Below are positions 57,769-64,000 of a DNA stretch of 64,000 nt, one piece after another. The position numbers and the translations under genes were made by a program. Positions within the stretch are counted from its first letter, which is position 1. Every line of letters starts with the position of its first letter. The notes under the pieces are model-generated. The model ran no database searches. It was not told the DNA's origin and saw only the letters and a list, made by a program, of their open reading frames with translations. This DNA is from Sedimentitalea sp039941015. Lineage in GTDB: Bacteria; Pseudomonadota; Alphaproteobacteria; Rhodobacterales; Rhodobacteraceae. The stretch is from the NCBI RefSeq assembly GCF_039941015.1, contig NZ_JBDVFI010000009.1; one strand, given 5' to 3'.

Positions 57769-60014
57769 TCAATCCCGACGATCCGCTTGAAGTTCAGGTC
57801 GCCAAGCAGACCAAGATCATCCAAGCGCTTGTGCGGCGTGCCGGACGCCAGAACGACGTGGGCAATTCTGCCTATTCCGCATTCCAGTCCGCGATTGCCC
57901 TGCAAGGGCAGATTTGGGCCAAGACACGCGATCTGGAGCTTGCCTCCAATGAGCTTGAATTGCTGCGGTTTGACCGGGAACAGACGCAAAAGAACCTGTC
58001 GGACGCCCTGTCTGCCATGGAAGGTGGGTTCGCGCTGTTTGCGGATGGCAAGCTGCAGGTTTGCAACGACCTGTTCAAATCGCTGATGCCTGATATCACG
58101 GATCGCATCCTGCCCGGGCTTGACCTTGCCGGGTATTATGATGCGCTCAGGTCCAGCCGGCATCTGGCCGATGATGGCGGACGAACGCAACAGGACCTGA
58201 CCACCGCAGCACAGGAAGGCGGCAAGACCAACCGTTCATCCTTTGTGCTGGAATTACACGGGGATCGCTGGTTCCAGATCAGCCAGCAGCATACAAATCT
58301 CGACAACGTCATCCTCTTGCAGACCGAGATTACCGACATCGTGCGCAAGAACCGGCTGGAAAAAGACCAGCTGATCGACATGCAGGCCCATTACCTGCAA
58401 TCGGCCTTTGACCATATGAGCATCGGCATCTGCACCTTTTCGCGTGCAGGCACAGTGATGATCTATAATGACCGGTTCCGGGATTTGCTGGGGTTGCCGT
58501 TCACGCTCGTCCAGAACGGAACCCGGTTTTCACAGATTCTCGACTTCATCAGTGACAGTTATCCGGACGCCGCCAACGAACTGGCAAGCACCGACAGGTG
58601 GCTGAAAACCCTCCGCGAAGAAGGGCGGTTTCGCGAACGGTTGCGTCACGCGGGCGGGCGGGTTCTGGACTTGCATGTCCACCAACTGCCCGATCGAGGG
58701 TTTCTCGCCGATATCAAGGACGTGACGCTGGAATCGCGAACCACCGACCTCTTGGAAAAGCGGGTCGAGGAACGGACCTCGGAACTGACACAGGCAAACC
58801 TCCTTCTGACCGAACAATACGAGCAACAGGCGCAGGCCGAAGAAGAATTGCGGCTGGCAAAGGAAGAGGCCGAAGCCGCGGTGTCGTCCAAGACCCGGTT
58901 TCTAGCGGCGGCCAGCCATGACCTGCTACAGCCGATCAATGCCGCCAAACTGTTGATTTCGACCTTGCAGGACATGGCCAAGGATACGCCGCTGAACAGC
59001 ATGGTCGAACGGTTGGACGGATCGTTCACGTCGATGGAAACCCTGCTGCACGCGTTGCTGGATATCTCGCGACTTGAAAGCACCGGATCGGAATTGAGCC
59101 CGACGGAATTCTGTCTCGGCAACCTGATTCAGGCGGTGATCGAGGATCAGCAACCTGTGGCCGCCAGAAAGGGTGTTCAGCTGGATATGGTGCCCTGCAC
59201 CACCTGGGTGCGCAGCGACCAGCGCTATCTGCTGAGATCAATCCAGAACCTAGTGGTGAATGCGATCCAGTACACCGATCAGGGACGCGTATTGGTCGGG
59301 TGCCGACGCCGTGGCGATCATGTGGCGCTAGAAGTCTGGGATACCGGCATCGGGATCGCCCACAAGGACCAGATGCGCGTCTTCGAGGAATTCACCCGCG
59401 CCGAAAACGTCCCTGCCGGGTCGGGCATGGGATTGGGGCTGTCTATTGTGGACCGGACCTGCCGACATCTCGGGCACAAGGTTGGCGTGCGTTCGAAACC
59501 GGGCGTCGGATCGGTGTTTTCCATCGAGATGAAGATCGTGAAACACGAACCCCGTCCGCCGCTCCCGGTGCTGAGTGCCATCTACGAACCAGACAGCACC
59601 ATGGATCTGATCGCGCTTGTTGTCGAAAATGACCCGGACGTTCTGTTCGCAACAGTGCAAAAGCTGGAAAGCTGGGGCGCAAGCGTTCTTGGCGCGAGAT
59701 CTACGCAAGAGGCGCTGGAACTGGTGGGTGACATCGGCGTGGCCCCGGACATCATCCTCGCGGATTATCAACTGGACGGTGACGACACCGGCGTCGCAAC
59801 GATCCGGGGCGTCCGGGCAAAGACCGCTGCCGTGGTGCCGGCAATCATGATCACAGCCGAACGCGGTGTTCCACTGGCCCGGATGGGGACCGAAGATGAC
59901 TTTTCGGTTCTCACCAAACCTGTCGATCTGTCGCGCCTGCGCCGGATGATTGATGTCAAGACACGGCCGGATTTACAAAACATGGCAATGGCCCACGACA
60001 AAAGTATCGCATGA
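57765..60014 (+). CDS. Hybrid sensor histidine kinase/receiver (FlhS/NahK-like)
   Basis: A 749-residue soluble hybrid kinase without membrane helices: N-terminal coiled coil (about 50-80), two PAS-type domains (about 80-195 and 205-320), a long coiled coil (about 325-375), HisKA with phospho-His385 in AASHDLLQPINAA, HATPase (about 480-590, MGLGLSIVDRTCRHLGH) and a C-terminal receiver with Asp667. The SHDLLQP version of the H box is that of the NahK/ErcS' class. The start is a TTG overlapping the FIST stop, so translation is coupled. Likely controls formaldehyde and alcohol oxidation genes through the LuxR-type regulator. Confidence 0.88.
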   Translation: MINPDDPLEVQVAKQTKIIQALVRRAGRQNDVGNSAYSAFQSAIALQGQIWAKTRDLELASNELELLRFDREQTQKNLSDALSAMEGGFALFADGKLQVCNDLFKSLMPDITDRILPGLDLAGYYDALRSSRHLADDGGRTQQDLTTAAQEGGKTNRSSFVLELHGDRWFQISQQHTNLDNVILLQTEITDIVRKNRLEKDQLIDMQAHYLQSAFDHMSIGICTFSRAGTVMIYNDRFRDLLGLPFTLVQNGTRFSQILDFISDSYPDAANELASTDRWLKTLREEGRFRERLRHAGGRVLDLHVHQLPDRGFLADIKDVTLESRTTDLLEKRVEERTSELTQANLLLTEQYEQQAQAEEELRLAKEEAEAAVSSKTRFLAAASHDLLQPINAAKLLISTLQDMAKDTPLNSMVERLDGSFTSMETLLHALLDISRLESTGSELSPTEFCLGNLIQAVIEDQQPVAARKGVQLDMVPCTTWVRSDQRYLLRSIQNLVVNAIQYTDQGRVLVGCRRRGDHVALEVWDTGIGIAHKDQMRVFEEFTRAENVPAGSGMGLGLSIVDRTCRHLGHKVGVRSKPGVGSVFSIEMKIVKHEPRPPLPVLSAIYEPDSTMDLIALVVENDPDVLFATVQKLESWGASVLGARSTQEALELVGDIGVAPDIILADYQLDGDDTGVATIRGVRAKTAAVVPAIMITAERGVPLARMGTEDDFSVLTKPVDLSRLRRMIDVKTRPDLQNMAMAHDKSIA

Positions 60015-60059
60015 CAGCACAAGCCTGTGAGATAGGGTCAGGCGGGGAGGAATTCGGAC

Positions 60060-60731
60060 ATGCGCAAGCTCATCACTATCGTGTCTGCACTCGCGATGCT
60101 CGCAGGCGCGGCATCGGCAGCCGAAACTTCGGGGCCGGAAACCTATGACCTGCTGTTCAAGGGCAGCACACTGGATGATCTCGATCTGGACCAACAGCTG
60201 ATATATAACCGGATCGTGCAGAACAGCATCAAACCGGAAACCCAGGAGCGTGACACCGGCAAGATCGTCTTGTCCTTTGCCGATGGTCAGGTGCCAGAGG
60301 CGCTGCTGAAGTTCACCCGCGACGACAAATACCACAATATCGGCACCTTTCCGGCCAGTGTCGGCAACCCGATCATTATGTATTTTGTTGAAACCGTTGT
60401 ACGCGACATGGCGGAAACTGCCGGTGGCAGCCCCTACTATATCCGCAACCGTGTGAAAGAAGCGTTGATTCAGCCCGCCGATGTGAGCAACGGACAGGCC
60501 ATCATCGCAGGCGAAACCGTTGAAACCGTCGATGTCACGCTACGCCCGTTCAAGGGCGACCCCAACGCGGACCGGATGCAGGGGTTTGACGAACTGGCGA
60601 TGACCGTCAGTATGTCAGACGATGCGCCCGGCTGGTATCTGATGCTCGCGGCGCATGTCCCGGCTGCGGATGCCGGCGACCCGATCTATTCGTCAGTAAT
60701 GACATTTGACCACACGGAAACCGCACAATGA
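60060..60731 (+). CDS. Secreted protein of unknown function
   Basis: A 223-residue protein with a signal peptide (about 1-20, cleavage ASA-A). The mature part has no cysteine and no motif I recognise; it looks like a mixed alpha/beta periplasmic protein (YNRIVQNSIKPETQERD near residue 48). GGGGAGG before the ATG. It overlaps the next small secreted protein gene (ATGA) and sits among quinoprotein-relay genes, so a periplasmic role in that system is likely. Confidence 0.75.
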   Translation: MRKLITIVSALAMLAGAASAAETSGPETYDLLFKGSTLDDLDLDQQLIYNRIVQNSIKPETQERDTGKIVLSFADGQVPEALLKFTRDDKYHNIGTFPASVGNPIIMYFVETVVRDMAETAGGSPYYIRNRVKEALIQPADVSNGQAIIAGETVETVDVTLRPFKGDPNADRMQGFDELAMTVSMSDDAPGWYLMLAAHVPAADAGDPIYSSVMTFDHTETAQ

Positions 60732-61081
60732 TCCGCGCTGCGACCACTTTGGCAACCGCCCTGATGATTGCCCCGATCGCGTCGGCACAATCGGTGCAGG
60801 AGCGATTGAATGACTATCCGACCGCCGCGCGGGCCGACTATGTTTTCGGTTGCATGGCGACGAACGGGCAGAGCCGCAGTGTACTTGAGAAATGTTCCTG
60901 CTCGATCGATGTGATTGCGTCAATCCTGCCCTATGACAAATATGTCGAGGCAGAGACCGTTCTGTCCCTGCGTCTGACAGGTGGCGAGCGGATGTCGATA
61001 TTTCGCACCGCAGCCATGGCAAACGCGATCGTTGCCGACCTGCGCCGCGCGCAGGCCGAGGCGGAAATCATCTGCTTCTGA
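60728..61081 (+). CDS. Small secreted cysteine-containing protein
   Basis: A 117-residue protein with a signal peptide (about 1-20, cleavage ASA-Q). The mature part has four cysteines (42, 56, 58, 116) with a CSC pair, suggesting disulfides or metal binding. Function unknown. Converges with the SoxYZ-like gene after 12 bases. Confidence 0.72.
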   Translation: MIRAATTLATALMIAPIASAQSVQERLNDYPTAARADYVFGCMATNGQSRSVLEKCSCSIDVIASILPYDKYVEAETVLSLRLTGGERMSIFRTAAMANAIVADLRRAQAEAEIICF

Positions 61082-61093
61082 GCGGTCGTCGGT

Positions 61094-61903
61094 TCAGGTA
61101 TGTCCGGATTTGATCAAGGTCTGCTCAAAGACGTTGCCATCCGTATCGGTCGCACGGATACGCAAGGCGGGCGTGCCATTGTCCGAATAGCTGAACCGAA
61201 ACACCGGGTTTTCGCTGATCGAAATGCCGCCTTCCATGGTGAACAGCATATCATCACCCTGATACACTTCGAGCGTGTCGATGAAATGCGCCGAGATAAA
61301 GAGTTGCGTCACTTGATCACGCTGTAACCCGGAATAGTTCGGATGCCGGATCATGATCTGTGCCTCGCGGCGGGCCGAAGACATCTGTGGCACGTCTTCG
61401 AAATACTTCAATCGCATTTGACCCATCGAAGCCAATGCAAGTTCGGGGTCCTTGGTTGCAGGAGCCGAACAACCACCCGATGCCTTTACAAAGCGCCCGT
61501 TCATCGCCAGTCCATCCTCGGTCTTGGCGATGACGCGCACGTTGGAATACATGTTCACCCGCACCCGCACTTCCATGTCCAGCGGCGCCATGGATGGTCC
61601 GAAACTCAGCTCAGCCGCCACCGGCGCCGGGTTTTCGTCGATCACGATGATCGCGCTTTCGATCGGCGACGCGTTGTCAATTTGCCGAATGTGAATGGGA
61701 ACGGTTGCCGCATCATGCGCCCTGTACGGGGCATCTACCTCAAACAACGTAGCACCGTCCGTGATTGCCACGTCGCCAACAATATCACCTCGGAGTTCTA
61801 CCCAGGTTTCACTATCGCTCAGCGGGTTCTTGGGGGCCGATGTTTCGGCATGGACAGGCAGTGCCAAACTAGCGGCGAAAACTGCGGCGCATGCAAATTT
61901 CAT
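61094..61903 (-). CDS. Quinoprotein dehydrogenase-associated SoxYZ-like carrier
   Basis: A 269-residue periplasmic protein with a signal peptide (about 1-19, AHA/AETS). It is a natural fusion of a SoxY-like domain (about 25-145) and a SoxZ-like domain (about 157-269). The carrier cysteine of SoxY is kept as Cys145 in ASGGCSAP, but lies at the junction and not on a free C-terminal arm. Such fusions occur beside PQQ dehydrogenase genes. It is divergent from the metallohydrolase gene at 62043. Confidence 0.88.
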   Translation of the reverse strand: MKFACAAVFAASLALPVHAETSAPKNPLSDSETWVELRGDIVGDVAITDGATLFEVDAPYRAHDAATVPIHIRQIDNASPIESAIIVIDENPAPVAAELSFGPSMAPLDMEVRVRVNMYSNVRVIAKTEDGLAMNGRFVKASGGCSAPATKDPELALASMGQMRLKYFEDVPQMSSARREAQIMIRHPNYSGLQRDQVTQLFISAHFIDTLEVYQGDDMLFTMEGGISISENPVFRFSYSDNGTPALRIRATDTDGNVFEQTLIKSGHT

Positions 61904-62042
61904 CGCATCGCTCCTTTCAGATCACGGACGTTTGGGCGCTGGTATGCCATAAAAACAGGCAGAAATATATAAGTCATTGGTATGGCTGGTTCACAGTTGC
62001 GTTCCCCGGCACATTAAACTCAACGCCAAAAATGGGCTTTGA
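61904..62042. promoter_or_regulatory. Divergent control region between SoxYZ-like and metallohydrolase genes
   Basis: 139 bases with an AT-rich centre (61950-61985) holding TATATAAGT; ATAAGT at 61969-61974 matches the hexamer upstream of the LuxR-type regulator. No consensus promoter could be fixed. Confidence 0.35.
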
Positions 62043-63080
62043 ATGTTCGAGGCAATTCTCACGATCTGTCTGCTGTCCTCCGGGGGCGAATGTCGCGACG
62101 CCTTGCAGCCGGGATATGAGGCTGTAACAAGACTCGCTTGCGAAACGGCGCTTGCGGCACATCCCCCCGCGCACCTTCCTGCGGGCCACGCAACCGCCGA
62201 GCCCGCGTGCCAACCCGTGGGAGAGGTACTGTCCTTTGACGAACTCGCGCCCGGCCTGTTTGCGCATCGCGGGCAAATTGCCGAACCCAATGCGGATAAT
62301 CGCGGTGACGTGTCCAACATCGGTTTTATTATCGGCGACACGTCTGTTGCGATCATCGACACCGGCAGCGCCCGCTGGATGGGCGAGGCGATCTGGCGGG
62401 CTGTGCGTGCCGAAACCGATCTGCCAGTCAGTCACGTGATCCTGACGCACATGCATCCCGACCATGTCTTTGGTGCCTCGGCCTTTGAAGATACCGGTGC
62501 AGAATTTGTCGGGCATGCGGCGTTGAACCGCGCGCTTGCAGATCGACAAGAGAGCTATCGCGCTAGCCTTGCCGACTTGATCGGCCCCGTTGCCTTTCTT
62601 GGCACGGACATCGTCGCGACCGACATTCCCGTCGACGACACGCTGCAAATCGACCTTGGCGACAGACCGATCACCCTTCGCGTCTGGCCTACGGGGCATA
62701 CAGGAACGGATTTGACAGTTCTGGATGAAAAGGCCGGTATCCTGTTCACCGGTGATCTGATTTTCCATCAGCACCTACCGGCGCTTGATGGCTCGCTGCG
62801 TGGTTGGCTGGCCGTTCTGGACGAAATGGCCTCCCTGCCGGCAACGCAGATTGTACCCGGTCATGGAGGGCCGATCCTGGATTGGCCTACCGGTCGTGAC
62901 GATGTTGCGCGTTACCTCAAGGTGCTGGAACGGGATACGCGGGCGGCGATTGATCGTGGGCAGCGTTTGGGCGATGCCGTCAATGAAATAGCGGCGTCCG
63001 AGGCCAGTCACTGGCACCTGTTTGACGCGTTCAACGCGCGCAACGCGACCGTCGCCTTTACCGAACTGGAGTGGGAATAG
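62043..63080 (+). CDS. Quinoprotein relay system zinc metallohydrolase (SoxH-like)
   Basis: A 345-residue metallo-beta-lactamase-fold protein with the metal motif THMHPDH (residues 135-141), a later GHTGTD, GDLIFHQH and a PGHGG motif. It belongs to the class found with PQQ dehydrogenases and SoxYZ-like carriers; its substrate is unknown but may be a thiol-linked intermediate on the carrier. The N-terminal 60 residues form a separate four-cysteine segment (9, 17, 33, 56) similar to the 67-residue protein at 43685. Confidence 0.88.
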   Translation: MFEAILTICLLSSGGECRDALQPGYEAVTRLACETALAAHPPAHLPAGHATAEPACQPVGEVLSFDELAPGLFAHRGQIAEPNADNRGDVSNIGFIIGDTSVAIIDTGSARWMGEAIWRAVRAETDLPVSHVILTHMHPDHVFGASAFEDTGAEFVGHAALNRALADRQESYRASLADLIGPVAFLGTDIVATDIPVDDTLQIDLGDRPITLRVWPTGHTGTDLTVLDEKAGILFTGDLIFHQHLPALDGSLRGWLAVLDEMASLPATQIVPGHGGPILDWPTGRDDVARYLKVLERDTRAAIDRGQRLGDAVNEIAASEASHWHLFDAFNARNATVAFTELEWE

Positions 63081-63083
63081 CCG

Positions 63084-63695
63084 TCAGCTTTCCGCCGCGT
63101 TCAAGAGCATTTGCGCAATCGCAAACAGCCGCTTTTCCAGCAGGATCGGCGTTTCACAGACGTAAGTCAGCGACTGTTTGCGATCCACATAGATGCGCTC
63201 GTCCCAATCAAGTTGCGCCTCAAGCGCGTCGATCCTGTCATAATCCGGGGAATCAGCCGCAAGCAAGCTGTCCATCTCGGTTCGCGTTTCACCGATGTTC
63301 TCGGCCATCGCGATCTGAGACAGCGAGTATTCCTCGATCCCCTTCATGATCGTGGTCCGGGTAGCCGCCAACCTGTCAAACGTTCTTGCAAAGACCGCCC
63401 CAAGAAGCGCCCGGTCAGTACCGTATTCGGCGGTAAAGTCGTCAAGCGTCGGAGCAATCTCTTCCAACTCAAGCCGGCGCAGCGTGAACCGTCCAACAAG
63501 GTCCTTCATCGCGGTCTCTGTCTGTTTAGGCAGAGTAACCTCTTCGATCGGATGCGGCCACATCAACCCGACAGAGAGGCGTTCGACCTTGCGCTGAATG
63601 CAAGGCCAGGTCGGGTCCGAAAAATCAGCCGTCGCGCCAGGACCACCCAAGCAGATAACGGCAAAGATCAGGGGCAGTGTCCGCATTGATTGCAT
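63084..63695 (-). CDS. Secreted helical protein of unknown function
   Basis: A 203-residue protein with a signal peptide (about 1-24, cleavage near ATA-D). The mature part is mostly helical with two cysteines (WPCIQRK, YVCETP). GGAGGAGG seven bases before the ATG at 63695 decides that start over a TTG two codons earlier. Convergent with the metallohydrolase gene (3-base gap) and divergent from flhA. Likely a periplasmic helper of the quinoprotein system. Confidence 0.72.
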   Translation of the reverse strand: MQSMRTLPLIFAVICLGGPGATADFSDPTWPCIQRKVERLSVGLMWPHPIEEVTLPKQTETAMKDLVGRFTLRRLELEEIAPTLDDFTAEYGTDRALLGAVFARTFDRLAATRTTIMKGIEEYSLSQIAMAENIGETRTEMDSLLAADSPDYDRIDALEAQLDWDERIYVDRKQSLTYVCETPILLEKRLFAIAQMLLNAAES

Positions 63696-63800
63696 CGGCA
63701 ATCCTCCTCCGCAGTGAGACTAGCGGCGCGCCCATCATGAAGTCCACCGTCGCGGACACCAACCAAGGTATGAATTGGCAGGTCGAGGACGCTCGCTCAT

Positions 63801-63819
63801 ATTCTTATAAGATTCTTAT
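63801..63819. promoter_or_regulatory. Phased repeats upstream of flhA
   Basis: ATTCTTAT occurs at 63801-63808 and 63812-63819, an 11-base step (one helical turn), and the first copy overlaps the palindrome TCTTATAAGA (63803-63812). It lies 41 bases before the flhA start in the region shared with the divergent secreted protein gene and is a candidate activator site for the LuxR-type regulator. Confidence 0.45.
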
Positions 63820-63859
63820 TTTACGTCTGATGACGAAAGACCTGAGCAAGGGGAAGTTA

Positions 63860-64000
63860 ATGCGAACGCGAGCGGCGGTGGCGATGGAGGCTGGGAAGCC
63901 TCTGGAAGTTATGGAGGTCAACCTTGAGGGCCCGCGGGCCGGTGAGGTTCTGGTCGAGGTCAAGGCCACCGGCCTGTGCCATACCGACGAGTTCACCCGC
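63860..64000 (+). CDS. flhA: S-(hydroxymethyl)glutathione dehydrogenase FlhA (3' truncated)
   Basis: Start of a class III zinc alcohol dehydrogenase, the glutathione-dependent formaldehyde dehydrogenase that oxidises the formaldehyde-glutathione adduct. Only 47 residues are in the window: RTRAAVAMEAGKPLEV and ATGLCHTDEFT, which contains the catalytic zinc Cys40. The class III assignment rests on this short stretch and on the FlhRS-like neighbours. AAGGGGAAG precedes the ATG. Confidence 0.88.
   Translation, partial: MRTRAAVAMEAGKPLEVMEVNLEGPRAGEVLVEVKATGLCHTDEFTR

Noticed and set aside
1..64000. CRISPR arrays, insertion sequences, prophage or rRNA
   Set aside because: No regularly spaced repeats, transposase or integrase motifs, phage structural genes or rRNA sequence were found.

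Overview
The window is GC-rich and almost fully coding, with many 4-base ATGA/GTGA/TTGA overlaps. It comes from an alphaproteobacterium, most likely a Roseobacter-group Rhodobacteraceae. Pointers to this are the aerobic (late cobalt insertion) cob gene set and gene order, homologues of the mitochondrial-type complex I accessory subunits NDUFS4 and NDUFS6, a TctCBA transporter, and an alcohol/C1 oxidation locus resembling that of Paracoccus (pqq, moxR, FlhRS-like regulators, flhA). Taxonomy is inferred from gene content only.

Region 1 (1-14.9 kb) is a cobalamin locus: cobN (5' cut by the window edge), cobG, H, I, J, then cobK on the opposite strand, then cobL, E, M, B, A. A cobalamin riboswitch and a CbiM-like cobalt permease follow, then a strong terminator, cobF, and cobQ and cobO on the minus strand. 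Region 2 (15.1-16.7 kb) holds a quinone oxidoreductase-like gene and a small outer-membrane beta-barrel gene.

Region 3 (16.7-33.2 kb) is the most unusual part. Ten minus-strand genes run head to tail from 29.0 to 16.7 kb: a GntR/FCD regulator, oxalyl-CoA decarboxylase (oxc), formyl-CoA transferase (frc), a stand-alone formyltransferase resembling the hydrolase domain of 10-formyl-THF dehydrogenase, formate-THF ligase (fhs), a universal stress protein, a TctC-B-A transporter and a 585-residue Zeta-toxin-like P-loop protein of unknown role. A divergent plus-strand set (isochorismatase-like hydrolase, sucC, sucD, then a ketopantoate-reductase-like gene) starts from the same control region, which carries two copies of the palindrome TGGTATACCA. 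I read this as an oxalate uptake and oxalate-to-C1/H4F system under GntR control. The formyltransferase-like and P-loop members look undescribed in this setting.

Region 4 (33.2-43.9 kb) is mainly housekeeping: uvrB, an NDUFS4 homologue, a GNAT acetyltransferase with a probable non-ATG start, tRNA-Arg(TCT), a small lipoprotein, an SRAP protein beside an AlkX/YcaQ glycosylase (DNA crosslink repair), a GntR-like LacI regulator with its own operator, tRNA-Arg(CCT), polA, an NDUFS6-type zinc-finger protein and a 67-residue four-cysteine protein.

Region 5 (44.0-64.0 kb) is a PQQ/alcohol oxidation support locus. It contains a histidine kinase and OmpR-type regulator, pqqABCDE, a MoxR-Bat-type chaperone operon (MoxR, DUF58, a small membrane protein, two VWA proteins, a TPR-like protein and a BatD-like protein), and a LuxR-type regulator, FIST protein and hybrid kinase resembling both FlhRS and the NosP/NahK pair. 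Secreted quinoprotein-relay proteins follow (fused SoxYZ-like carrier, zinc metallohydrolase, small Cys proteins), then the start of flhA, the glutathione-dependent formaldehyde dehydrogenase. The PQQ dehydrogenase itself is not in the window. No CRISPR array, IS element, integrase or rRNA was seen.
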